A stretch of 37,320 nucleotides of DNA from Clostridiales bacterium (GTDB lineage: Bacteria; Bacillota; Clostridia; Oscillospirales; Acutalibacteraceae). A program made the position numbers and the translations under genes. The stretch spans positions 1 to 37,320 of the forward strand of contig DXYG01000002.1 of NCBI GenBank assembly GCA_019415925.1, read 5' to 3'. Shown in pieces: positions 1 through 8,325 of the stretch; positions within the stretch are counted from its first letter, which is position 1; every line of letters starts with the position of its first letter. Under the pieces are notes generated by a model. The model searched no databases and was not told the origin of the DNA. It saw only the letters and a list, made by a program, of their open reading frames with translations.

Positions 1-39
1 ATTTAATAGAAATTTAATGTGAAAATTTCTTGAAAAAAC

Positions 40-68
40 TTGCAACCGAAATTCAAAACTGATATAAT
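40..68 (+). promoter_or_regulatory. Sigma-A-like promoter for yajC
   Basis: A -35 box TTGCAA (40-45) and a perfect -10 box TATAAT (63-68) are separated by 17 bp. The -10 ends 29 bases before the chosen yajC start. The window begins only 39 bases upstream, so other elements cannot be excluded. Confidence 0.7.
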
Positions 69-97
69 CAATATATTGTATGAAAGGAATGAAGAAT

Positions 98-511
98 ATG
101 ACAAACTTTTTACCCAACCTTGCAGAGCAAGCTGCAGGCAACAACAGTATGAGTATGATTTTAATGATTGCAATTTATGCTGCCATTTTTGCTGCCCTCT
201 ATTTCTTCTTAATCAGACCTAATTCAAAAAGGAAAAAAGAAGAAGCTCAGATGAGAAATTCTCTTGAAATCGGCGATGAAATCACTACAATCGGCGGTAT
301 TATGGGCAGAGTTGTTGCCATTAAAGACGACGAGGACGCTATCATCATTGAAACAGGCTCCGACAGAGTAAAAATGAAGTTTAAAAAATGGTGTATCTCA
401 ACTGTTGACACCGTTAAGGAAACTCCTGCTGACCAAAAGCCTGAAAAGAAAAGCTTTTTCGGCAAGAAAAAATCAGATGACGCAGAGCCTAAAACTGATA
501 CAAAAGAATAA
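98..511 (+). CDS. yajC: Preprotein translocase subunit YajC
   Basis: YajC is a small single-span membrane protein that associates with SecDF and SecYEG during protein export. The product is 137 aa. After a short N-terminus a hydrophobic helix at about residues 18-38 ends in the family signature FFLIRP, followed by a basic stretch (NSKRKKEE) and a cytoplasmic domain containing the conserved GDEITTIGGIMG segment. The C-terminal tail (from about 110) is lysine/acid-rich and low in complexity. The start at 98 is chosen over in-frame ATGs at 80 and 89 because AAAGGA at 83-88 lies 9 bases before it. No secD or secF gene follows in this window. Identification is firm. Confidence 0.95.
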   Translation: MTNFLPNLAEQAAGNNSMSMILMIAIYAAIFAALYFFLIRPNSKRKKEEAQMRNSLEIGDEITTIGGIMGRVVAIKDDEDAIIIETGSDRVKMKFKKWCISTVDTVKETPADQKPEKKSFFGKKKSDDAEPKTDTKE

Positions 512-532
512 TTTTTGAATTTATACTCACTT

Positions 533-575
533 CCCCGAATATAATTTAACAGATTATTTTCGGGGGTGTTTTTTT
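533..575 (+). terminator. Rho-independent terminator after yajC, overlapping the next gene's SD and start
   Basis: Arms 533-545 and 553-565 pair over 13 positions with one mismatch (540/558) around a 7-base loop, followed by seven T (569-575). The 3' arm plus the next bases read GGGGGTG (562-568), a near-perfect Shine-Dalgarno, and the last two T form the TTG start codon (574-576) of the next gene. Confidence 0.8.
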
Positions 576-966
576 GTCCGACAAAAAATTACTTATTAAG
601 GCTGTGCTTTTCGGAACTGTCTGCGGACTGCTTGTAACTGTAATACTGGTTTGTATTTTGTCTGCAATTGTAATGACAAGCGGATTATTGCCGACAGAGC
701 TTACAAACTATATTACTCTTGCGTTGCTTGCACTCGGTGCTTTTTCGGGAGGCTTTATTACAAGCAGAATTACAAAGTCTGCCGGTCTTGTAGTAGGATT
801 GATAACAGGATTTGCAATTTTTATACTGATTACTGCTACAGGACTTACAAGAAGTGACGACCCTGTTTCGTTACTCACACTTACCAGGCTTGTTGCGCTG
901 CTTGTAGCAGGAGGAGTCGGCGGAATTGCGGGACTGAAAAGAAAAGAAAGAATACATATAAAATAG
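574..966 (+). CDS. Small four-helix membrane protein, TIGR04086-like
   Basis: The product is a 130-aa, very hydrophobic protein with four predicted membrane helices (about residues 9-35, 46-64, 68-90 and 98-120) and a basic C-terminus (KRKERIHIK). Small proteins of this size and topology commonly follow yajC in clostridia (the TIGR04086 type as I recall it). Their function is unknown. The start is a TTG at 574: no ATG lies near, and GGGGGTG ends 5 bases before it. The frame begins inside the terminator of yajC, so expression probably depends on read-through and on melting of that hairpin. A second terminator follows at 978. Family assignment rests on size, topology and neighbourhood more than on a motif. 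Confidence 0.75.
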   Translation: MSDKKLLIKAVLFGTVCGLLVTVILVCILSAIVMTSGLLPTELTNYITLALLALGAFSGGFITSRITKSAGLVVGLITGFAIFILITATGLTRSDDPVSLLTLTRLVALLVAGGVGGIAGLKRKERIHIK

Positions 967-977
967 AAGTTTTGCTT

Positions 978-1000
978 GGGCGGAGAAATCCGCCCTTTTT
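978..1000 (+). terminator. Rho-independent terminator
   Basis: A perfect 6-bp G+C stem, GGGCGG (978-983) with CCGCCC (990-995), has a six-base loop and a run of T (996-1000). It closes the yajC unit 11 bases after the stop codon. Confidence 0.9.
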
Positions 1001-1040
1001 GTTTATCTTATTTACTTTTATTTTTCCATAAAATGTTATG

Positions 1041-1219
1041 TTAAGGAAGCACTGATTAAATCGTTTGTGCATATTGCGCCGTCAGATTTTTCGTTAGGTT
1101 GCACAAATAAACCGCAGTAATGCTGACGCATTACGAGGATTTTTTGGGCAAGCTGGCGGAAAATATGCAAGCAAGATGTGCAAACAGCTTTTAGTGTGAT
1201 TTATTCAGTGGTTCCTTAA
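1041..1219. mobile_element. MITE-like non-coding element with terminal inverted repeats
   Basis: The ends 1041-1061 and 1199-1219 are inverted copies of each other at 19 of 21 positions, including a TTAA at each extreme that could be a 4-bp target duplication. Just inside, GTTTG...CAT.TTGC motifs are again inverted (1063-1075 and 1181-1195), and the middle holds a perfect GTAATGC/GCATTAC hairpin (1117-1134). The roughly 180 bp carry no credible ORF. A transposase-less element mobilised in trans (IS5-type ends are one possibility) fits, but parentage is unproven. The 361-bp gap between genes here (967-1327) also holds a terminator before the element and a promoter after it. Confidence 0.65.
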
Positions 1220-1245
1220 ATATTTAAACAAAATTTTTAAAAATA

Positions 1246-1274
1246 TGGAAATACCAATAATATTATGTTATAAT
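1246..1274 (+). promoter_or_regulatory. Promoter for the PASTA pseudokinase unit
   Basis: A perfect -10 TATAAT (1269-1274) has a weak -35 TGGAAA (1246-1251) 17 bp upstream. It lies just outside the right end of the MITE-like element and 62 bases before the chosen start codon. Confidence 0.55.
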
Positions 1275-1336
1275 GAGTTAGATAGTATGTTATTAGTAAG
1301 AAAGAATACGTTAAATTATAGAAGGAGATGTTTATA

Positions 1337-3613
1337 ATGTCTGCGCATATTAAATTACCTGACAGTCTTAAAACTTGGAAAATAATCTCTCGTCTGCCTG
1401 ATGATAACGGCAACGAGATTTATAAAGTAAGCAAAAAAGATTTTGACGGAACAGTTGTTTCTGCTCTGCTTCGTTATGTAGTTATTAAAAACGATGACTA
1501 TAATATAGAGAACACGGATTTCATCAATGATGAAGCGTCTTTTTTGAAAACTGTTTCTCAGACGGGCAATTACTTTAATTATCTTGACATTTTTGTAAAC
1601 AACAACCCTGCAAAAAAGAAGATTGAGTTTTTCATAATTACTGAGGATTTAAAGAGTTTATCGGAAGTTATGAAATCTAAAGACTTCGTTGAGAGTGAAG
1701 TTGTAGATTTCGGTATTCAGATGAGTGCAATTCTTGAAAAGCTTGAGTCAAGAAATATTTATCACGGTAATATCAATCCTGACAATATTTATGTTACTTT
1801 TGACGGCAAGTACAAGCTCGGCGGATTTTCTGACTTTGAGAGCAAAATTGAGGATATGTCATTTATTGCCCCGGAAATATTCAAAAAAGAAAATGCGGAC
1901 TTTACAACCGACATTTATTCGCTCGGCTTGATTATGTATTCAATGATCAACTCAGGTACTATTCCGTTTGAAAGCAATGAAGTTAGCCGTGATGACGCAA
2001 TAAAAATACGTTTTGACGGCAAGGCTGTTACTGCTCCGAAAAACGGCAGTGAAAAGCTCAAAAGCGTTATTGTAATTGCCTGCCAGCCCAATAATGATAA
2101 TAGATGGAAAAATGCAGGAAATATTAAAAATGCATTGACTTCTATTAAGGAAGAAACCGCTAATGCAATTCCGGATGAATCTTTGATTGTTCCCGAAGCA
2201 ACAGATTTTAACGAAAATGTATTTGAAGAATACGATTACAGCGGATTTGATGACGCTGCTAAATCTGCCGCAGAGGTACTTCCTGTTATGGGTGCTATTG
2301 CTAATCAGGATAACAATTCTGAAAATACGGAGGCAACACCGAATGAAGTTGAAGAAATAGCAAACAACGAGGCTGAAAACACAAATTCTTTTGAAGAGTC
2401 TCCGACTGAGAATGAAAACGAATTTGTTGAAATTGAAGAAGTTACAGAAATAAACGACTGCTCAAATATTGAATCGGAAGCTGATGATAATAAATCTAAA
2501 GAGTCGGAAATCCACAATGAGCAAAGCACTGAAAATGCTAGTAACGATGATGAATCATTAAAGGAAATCAAGTCTGATTCAAACAGCACCGTACACGATG
2601 ATTTTGAAATTGACAACAGAGTTTTTGAAACCTATGAAGTTCAGAAAAAGGCAAAAAGCTTTCAGGAGCAGGCAAAGGAAAAAGATTACGGTGACTTTTT
2701 CGAGGATTCCGAGCCTGTAGAAAAGAAAAATCCTGAGAAAGATACTTCATCTGAATACGATGTTGAAAACGACAAAGAACTCAACATTTTTGAAACTGAT
2801 GATTTTAACGACGATGACAAACCCGATTCACCAAAAGGTAAGAAAAACGCTGTAATAATCACTATTTGTGTTATAGTAACTCTTGCCGCTCTTGGATTTA
2901 TTGCATACTGTATTATTGGCGGTCTTAGCAAAAGCAACGACAACAACGCTACAACTGCTCCTACGGAAATTGAAACAACTGTTCAGAGTACAACAGAAAT
3001 AGCAACTACTGTTCCGCCTACCACAGTTGCTCCTACTACTGTCGCTGTCGATAAAACTGTTACACCTGTTGTCGGTTACGGCTACAGCTACGCAAAGAAA
3101 CTGCTTGAACAAGAAGGCTTTACTGTTGAAATCGGCGAATATGAATACAGTGAGGACTGGCCAGAGGGATATGTAATTGCTCAGTCACCGTCGGGAGATA
3201 CCACTGCAAAAAGCGGTACTGTTGTAACACTTGATATTTCACTTGGTTTAATAGAGCCTGAAACTACAGTTGCTCCGACAGAAGCACCTGTTCAGGCGAC
3301 AAAAGCACAGCAAAGCCAGTCAGGCGGTACTGACAACAGCTATATTTTCGCAAACAGCTCTTCTTCATATTTAAGCAAGTCTGATGTGTCTGCGCTCAGC
3401 GACAATAATCTTAATCTCGCTTTGAATGAAATTTATGCAAGAAGAGGCAGAATTTTCAAGGATTCTGCGCTTTCAAGCTACTTTAGTTCAAAATCATGGT
3501 ATACACCAAAGTATACTTCTGAGGAATTTTCTAAAAACGTGACTTTCAACAATTATGAGCAGGCTAATCTCCAGCTGATGATTGATGAACAGAAAAGCAG
3601 AGGTTTGAGATAA
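1337..3613 (+). CDS. Membrane receptor with degenerate Ser/Thr kinase domain, PASTA and YARHG domains
   Basis: The product is 758 aa. Residues 10-270 have the bacterial Ser/Thr kinase fold: VVIK with Lys51, an APE motif (178-180) and DIYSLG (192-197). The catalytic loop, normally HRDLKPxN, reads HGNINPDN (143-150), so the base Asp and the loop Lys are both Asn. The DFG motif reads GFS (163-165), losing the metal-binding Asp. The glycine loop is also eroded. Residues 280-500 are an acidic, Asn/Glu-rich linker. A membrane helix lies at about 503-528, then a Thr-rich spacer, one PASTA domain (about 574-637) and a C-terminal YARHG domain (about 678-751, with YARRG). PASTA domains of this receptor class bind peptidoglycan fragments. 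The start at 1337 is chosen over 1328 because GAAGGAG ends 9 bases before it. It is probably co-transcribed with the next gene. Confidence 0.88.
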   Translation: MSAHIKLPDSLKTWKIISRLPDDNGNEIYKVSKKDFDGTVVSALLRYVVIKNDDYNIENTDFINDEASFLKTVSQTGNYFNYLDIFVNNNPAKKKIEFFIITEDLKSLSEVMKSKDFVESEVVDFGIQMSAILEKLESRNIYHGNINPDNIYVTFDGKYKLGGFSDFESKIEDMSFIAPEIFKKENADFTTDIYSLGLIMYSMINSGTIPFESNEVSRDDAIKIRFDGKAVTAPKNGSEKLKSVIVIACQPNNDNRWKNAGNIKNALTSIKEETANAIPDESLIVPEATDFNENVFEEYDYSGFDDAAKSAAEVLPVMGAIANQDNNSENTEATPNEVEEIANNEAENTNSFEESPTENENEFVEIEEVTEINDCSNIESEADDNKSKESEIHNEQSTENASNDDESLKEIKSDSNSTVHDDFEIDNRVFETYEVQKKAKSFQEQAKEKDYGDFFEDSEPVEKKNPEKDTSSEYDVENDKELNIFETDDFNDDDKPDSPKGKKNAVIITICVIVTLAALGFIAYCIIGGLSKSNDNNATTAPTEIETTVQSTTEIATTVPPTTVAPTTVAVDKTVTPVVGYGYSYAKKLLEQEGFTVEIGEYEYSEDWPEGYVIAQSPSGDTTAKSGTVVTLDISLGLIEPETTVAPTEAPVQATKAQQSQSGGTDNSYIFANSSSSYLSKSDVSALSDNNLNLALNEIYARRGRIFKDSALSSYFSSKSWYTPKYTSEEFSKNVTFNNYEQANLQLMIDEQKSRGLR

Positions 3614-3659
3614 ATTTTATTGATTTAAAAGCAAATTCACACATGGGAGTAAGTAATTT

Positions 3660-5378
3660 ATGAAAGAAAAAATTCTGAATATACTGAAAAGTAATTTGTT
3701 TTTTGCTGTTTTAATCAACGTTATTATTATGCTATTCTGCATTGAGGTAACTACATTCTCATACGACAGCAGCAAGGACTTTTACCATTCTCTGTATATT
3801 TGCAATCAGCATTTTTACTACAGCAGTTCGATAAATTACATACTTTCAACTATAATCGGTTCGATTCAGTATGTTTTTGACGGAATTAACTGTTTTGTGC
3901 TTGCACAGATTTTGCTGTCTTTCAGCGCATTTGTTTCAATTACCTTCGTTTTTGCCGACAAATACAGTAAAAGAAAATCAGCTATTATTACTTTTCTGAT
4001 TAATATTCTCTTTGCTTTAAATCATTACGCCGATATCCACAGCAGTAAAACAGCTGCTTTGCTTGTTACGGCAGGATTTCTGCTTTTGCTCAATTCGATT
4101 AACAACAAGCGATATAATCTTCCCTGCTGGATTGGTGCGGCAGAAGTTGCATTTGGCTCATTCTTTGATTATAAATACTTCTTCATAGGTCTTGCGTTTG
4201 CCGTTGCGTTTTTTATAGGCGATATGATTTCCAAGAGGAAGTATAAAATAGCATTTCGCAAATTTTTCTGGTATTTCAGACCTTTTTTAATTGTTTTTGC
4301 GCTTGTAACACTCCTTGTGTCAGGACTTAATCAATACTCCTATTCTGTTAATCACGCTACAGAAGAAGCTGCAAGCTACTATGAATATGAGCAGGTTACT
4401 GACTCAATATCTGCTCTGCCCTATCCAAATTTTGCAGATCACAAAGCTGAACTCAAAAGCGTTGGAATTACAACAGAAAACGAATATGAGCTTCTGAAAA
4501 GCGGATACATTGACGAGAATAATTCGCTGAGCACTGCAACGCTGAAGCTTATTTCGGATATTCAGCAGAAAGAAAACAGCAAGACATTATTCTTTGTAAC
4601 AGGCAATATTTTTACCGATATTTCATATCACCTTGCTTCTTTTGACTGTTACGCAATAATTTATCTTGTATTTTTAGCATTATCTGTTATTTTCATTGTT
4701 TTTCATAAGCGACGCTTCGCATTTTTCCCATTCCTTTATGTTGCAACAGGTCTTGTTGCAAGCGTATTATTGCGTTATCTGTTTTCGGGAGAAACTTACC
4801 TGATTTACGGAATATGGCTGATGATGCACGTTTTCCTGATGTACTCGTTTAATTTTGAACAGGCAAGACCGCATAAAAATCCTCCTGTTCTGAGAATGAA
4901 AAACAGCTATATCTTTATTTCGGGAATTTGCGTTATTTGTCTTTTCCTTTGCTACAGTATGGTATTTCAGTACACTGCTGACCCGATTAAGGAAAGTGAC
5001 AGTCCGCAGAGTCTTTTTGCAGAAATTGACAGACACCCTGACAGATATTACGTTCTCGACCCTAATACTGCTAATGAGTATATGAAATATACTGAAAACT
5101 ACATTCACCCGCTTTGGGGTTTCCGTCAGGGATTTCTTGAGAATGTCGACGGATTCGGATATTTTCATAACACAGATGAGCTTCGCAAACGCAGTATGTC
5201 AGAGAATATTTACGAGGCTGTTCTGACTTATAATAAAATTTATGTCATAGACAAAAATATTACCTTCAGGAAAGAGCGTTACTTCACTTTAAAATACGCA
5301 GAAGAAGGTAAAGCTGTAAGCTATAATCAGATTTCTGATATTGACGGATATAAGATTTATACTGTTACTCAGAAATAG
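3660..5378 (+). CDS. Polytopic membrane protein, GT-C-like topology, function unknown
   Basis: The product is 572 aa with about ten hydrophobic segments. One N-terminal helix (about 12-30) is followed by a loop with acidic residues (YDSSKDFYHS), then helices across 55-220, a soluble loop at about 230-315, more helices at 320-440, and a soluble C-terminal domain of about 130 residues. An acidic first external loop followed by many helices resembles GT-C lipid-linked glycosyltransferases or dolichyl-phosphate-mannose-type enzymes, but I see no diagnostic motif, so function is left open. GGGAG (3645-3649) precedes the ATG by 10 bases. It begins 46 bases after the pseudokinase gene with no terminator between, so the two are probably one unit. 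Its stop codon merges with a REP-like repeat. Confidence 0.8.
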   Translation: MKEKILNILKSNLFFAVLINVIIMLFCIEVTTFSYDSSKDFYHSLYICNQHFYYSSSINYILSTIIGSIQYVFDGINCFVLAQILLSFSAFVSITFVFADKYSKRKSAIITFLINILFALNHYADIHSSKTAALLVTAGFLLLLNSINNKRYNLPCWIGAAEVAFGSFFDYKYFFIGLAFAVAFFIGDMISKRKYKIAFRKFFWYFRPFLIVFALVTLLVSGLNQYSYSVNHATEEAASYYEYEQVTDSISALPYPNFADHKAELKSVGITTENEYELLKSGYIDENNSLSTATLKLISDIQQKENSKTLFFVTGNIFTDISYHLASFDCYAIIYLVFLALSVIFIVFHKRRFAFFPFLYVATGLVASVLLRYLFSGETYLIYGIWLMMHVFLMYSFNFEQARPHKNPPVLRMKNSYIFISGICVICLFLCYSMVFQYTADPIKESDSPQSLFAEIDRHPDRYYVLDPNTANEYMKYTENYIHPLWGFRQGFLENVDGFGYFHNTDELRKRSMSENIYEAVLTYNKIYVIDKNITFRKERYFTLKYAEEGKAVSYNQISDIDGYKIYTVTQK

Positions 5379-5407
5379 TCGTGTGCCTCGACAAGCAATA
5401 TTGATAG
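5378..5407. repeat. REP-like palindromic repeat, copy A
   Basis: The core GTCGTGTGCCTCGAC (5378-5392) is a one-mismatch version of a GTCGAG-TGC-CTCGAC palindrome, followed by AAGCAATATTGATAG. It resembles copy B (11411-11440) at about 26 of 30 positions. The first G is the last base of the stop codon of the membrane protein gene. Confidence 0.6.
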
Positions 5408-5477
5408 CGAAAATAGGATTTTACAACTATCAATTCTAACTTACTGACTTGCGCTGTTTCCTACAAAATTAAAAATT

Positions 5478-5511
5478 GCCGCTGAAAATGAATCTTATCA
5501 TTTTCAGCGGC
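5478..5511. terminator. Bidirectional terminator between convergent genes
   Basis: A perfect 14-bp inverted repeat (5478-5491 with 5498-5511) around a 6-base loop has an A-rich left flank and a T-rich right flank. It can end transcription from the pseudokinase unit on the plus strand and from the BlaI-M56-LRR unit on the minus strand. Confidence 0.9.
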
Positions 5512-5517
5512 TTATTT

Positions 5518-8310
5518 TTATTCTTTTGTTTCTGTCGGTATTGTTTCTTTGATTATTTCAGTTTCATCTTCTATAATCATCGGTGACGATTCAACCTGAA
5601 CTTCATCTTTCGGTATATCGTCTTTTGTCGTGTTTACATACACAGTGCAGTATGACACTTTTCCGTTATAGGTTTTAAGTCTTATTTCTGCAATGCCTGT
5701 TCCCTTTGCAGTAATTTTTGCTTTGTTTGCATCAAGCTTAGTTACGGTTGCAATATTTGAATCTGAGCTTTCCCATTTCAAGTTAGCTGAATTTGCATAA
5801 GAGCCGCTGTTTGTTGACTCAAAAATAACAAATTCATCTCCGCTATTGAGTGTAAGCTCAGGTGTGCTTAGCTTAACGCTTGTCGGTGCAGGCTTAACTG
5901 TTACCTTGCATTGTGCAGTTTTACCATTGTAAAGTGTAATCTTCACATACGCCGTACCGACGCCCTTGGCAACTATCTGAGCCTTATTTCCGCTGCCCTT
6001 TGTCACCGTTGCAACAGAGGTATTTGTACTGCTCCACTTGAGGTTTTCTGCATTAGCGTAAGAGCCGCTGTTGGTGCTTTCCGATACTGTATAGCATTCA
6101 CCTACTCCGAGTGTAACGCTTGCAGGATTTGTCTTTACGCTTGTAGGCGCATTCTTTACGGATACTTTACAAGTTGCAGTTATTCCATTATAAGTTTTAA
6201 ATGTAATTGTTGCAGTTCCGTTTGCCTTTGCAGTGATTTTTGCTTTATTGCCGCTTGTCTTTTCAATTGTGGCAACATTTGAATTACTGCTTGACCACGT
6301 GAAATTTTTTGCATAAGAACCGCTGTTAGAATTCTGCGAAATTATAAATGTTTCTCCCTTGCCGAGAATTAAGCTCGAATTGCTCAACGCAACACTTGTC
6401 GGAGCTGATTTTACATTCACCTTGCAGGTTGCACTCTTGCCGTTGTAGGTCTTTACGGTAATGTAGGCAGTACCAACTCCTTTTGCAACGATTTTAGCTT
6501 TGTTTCCGCTTGTTTTTGTAACTGTTGCAACCTTTGTATCTGAACTGCTCCAGCCAAACTTCCAAGCATATGAGCCTGCATTTGTGCTTTCGGAGATTAT
6601 AAATTCCTCTCCTTCGCCTAATGTCAGATTATTGGTGCTTACCTTTATGTTTGACGGTGCGGCTTTTACCGTAACATTGCAGGATTTTGTAAGCCCGTTT
6701 GCAGTTTTTACGGTTATTGTTGCCGTACCGGATTTTTTAGCAGTAACCGTACCATTGCTGTTTACAGTTGCTACTGATGTATTGCTGCTTAACCATTTAC
6801 AAGCACCTCCGGCGATACCGGGAGTAACTGTCTTTATTAGCGTGTATACTTCACCTACGCCGAGAGTTAATGTTGAGCGATTCAGACTTACGGAATTTGC
6901 TTTGCTGCCCTCAACTATTTTTATATTCAGATTTTTAGCATATTTATAAGCGGCACTGTCCTTGATACAAACAATCCGGAAAGGATCTTTTAAATAGTAT
7001 TTGTCGCCGTATTCTATTACGCCAAACGCATACGTTCCTATATGCTTAACAGTTGCAGGAATTGAAACGGATTTTAGCTTTCCGCAATCCAAAAACGCAA
7101 AGGAACCTATATACTCTACACTTTCCGGAATTGTAATACTTACCAGACCATTGTTTCCCTCACAGATTTTCGCAGCAACATATTTAGTTCCATTCTTGAT
7201 ATTAAGTACATTAATATCAAATCTCGAATATAAAAGATAATTTCCTAAATAAAGTCCATCGTTCACCCAGTTACTTTCATCCCAATAGTAAGGCGTCTGA
7301 TAAAAAGCGTCTGTATAAATCTCAATATATTTATCAGGCAATTTTATTTTTGAAATATTTGTACCGTTAAACGCACCGGGTCCAATATACTCTACGCTTT
7401 CCGGAATATTTATTTCCTTTAGGCCTGAAAAAGCAAATGCACAGGTTGATATGTATTTTACTTTATTGGGAATTTCTATTTTTTCAAGCTTACGGCAATC
7501 GTAAAAAACAGAAGCGGGAATAACCTCTAAATTTTTAGGAAGGATAACCTCGGTGACTTTTGTATTTTCAAAGCATCCTGTTCCAATATATGCAACGTTG
7601 TCGGGAAATACAAGCTTTTTTATTGCGGTGTTATAAAAAGCACGGTCACCTATATAAAGCAGATAGTCAGGAAAAGTAATTTCTTCATTATAAACCGAAC
7701 AATTATAGAAAGCGCAATTTCCTATTGTCATAAGTGTATCAGGAAATTTACAAGTCCTTATTTTTTTATTATTGCTGAATGTGTAGTCGGCTATAACAGT
7801 TGTACCATTTTTTATTACGTAATTATCACGTTGATTGTTTACGGCAATAAGAAAGTAATTATATCCCGAGCTAACATATAGCATACCGTTTTCCCAGTTA
7901 CCGGAATTATTAAAATATGCAGTATCAGTAAATACATCTTTGCCTATTTTATATATATTACGGGATAATTTTATAGCTGATAAGTTTTTGCAGCCGCTAA
8001 AGGCATTATCGTTGATAAATTCAATATTTTCAGACATTGTCAGTTGAGTAATGTTCAGATTATCTTTAAATGAACTCTCAAGAATACCTATAACATCATA
8101 ACCGCCTAATTTTTGGGGAATTATTACAGATGAATATTTTCCGCTGAATCCTGTTATCGCACAGGTTCCGTCATCATAAGTCTTATAAGTAAAATTTCCG
8201 GTTTCTTCTGCGCTTACTGTAAATGGAGCACAGGCAAAAACCGAAAACAACATAGACAATGACAGAAAAGCACTAAAAAATCTGAATAACCAGTTATTTT
8301 TTTCTTTCAT
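5518..8310 (-). CDS. Secreted leucine-rich-repeat (BspA-type) protein with five Ig-like Big_2 domains
   Basis: The product is a 930-aa exported protein. A signal peptide (basic NWLFRFF, hydrophobic core) likely ends after TVSA at about residue 34. Residues 40-460 carry irregular LRR_5/BspA repeats of the form 'I..I....F..C..L..I.IP..V..I...AF'. Residues 470-900 hold five tandem bacterial Ig-like group 2 domains, each with 'L..GE...S......W.SS...VATV' and 'A...GTA.I...TYNG...C.V.V'. The last 30 residues are acidic. There is no LPxTG, S-layer or dockerin module, so it is probably released or held non-covalently. The family is linked to adhesion and surface binding. GGAG precedes the ATG, and the gene starts 15 bases after the M56 gene, so it is very likely transcribed with the BlaI/M56 pair. 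Confidence 0.9.
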   Translation of the reverse strand: MKEKNNWLFRFFSAFLSLSMLFSVFACAPFTVSAEETGNFTYKTYDDGTCAITGFSGKYSSVIIPQKLGGYDVIGILESSFKDNLNITQLTMSENIEFINDNAFSGCKNLSAIKLSRNIYKIGKDVFTDTAYFNNSGNWENGMLYVSSGYNYFLIAVNNQRDNYVIKNGTTVIADYTFSNNKKIRTCKFPDTLMTIGNCAFYNCSVYNEEITFPDYLLYIGDRAFYNTAIKKLVFPDNVAYIGTGCFENTKVTEVILPKNLEVIPASVFYDCRKLEKIEIPNKVKYISTCAFAFSGLKEINIPESVEYIGPGAFNGTNISKIKLPDKYIEIYTDAFYQTPYYWDESNWVNDGLYLGNYLLYSRFDINVLNIKNGTKYVAAKICEGNNGLVSITIPESVEYIGSFAFLDCGKLKSVSIPATVKHIGTYAFGVIEYGDKYYLKDPFRIVCIKDSAAYKYAKNLNIKIVEGSKANSVSLNRSTLTLGVGEVYTLIKTVTPGIAGGACKWLSSNTSVATVNSNGTVTAKKSGTATITVKTANGLTKSCNVTVKAAPSNIKVSTNNLTLGEGEEFIISESTNAGSYAWKFGWSSSDTKVATVTKTSGNKAKIVAKGVGTAYITVKTYNGKSATCKVNVKSAPTSVALSNSSLILGKGETFIISQNSNSGSYAKNFTWSSSNSNVATIEKTSGNKAKITAKANGTATITFKTYNGITATCKVSVKNAPTSVKTNPASVTLGVGECYTVSESTNSGSYANAENLKWSSTNTSVATVTKGSGNKAQIVAKGVGTAYVKITLYNGKTAQCKVTVKPAPTSVKLSTPELTLNSGDEFVIFESTNSGSYANSANLKWESSDSNIATVTKLDANKAKITAKGTGIAEIRLKTYNGKVSYCTVYVNTTKDDIPKDEVQVESSPMIIEDETEIIKETIPTETKE

Positions 8311-8325
8311 AGCAATCTCCTTGTT

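Noticed and set aside
881..1072. A minus-strand open frame over the first terminator
   Set aside because: It overlaps a terminator, the end of the small membrane protein gene and the MITE-like left end, and has no ribosome site or recognisable product.
5600..6850. Repeated blocks of similar sequence, at first sight array-like
   Set aside because: The period and the encoded motifs match five Ig-like Big_2 domains in one reading frame; there are no short identical repeats with unique spacers, so it is not a CRISPR array.
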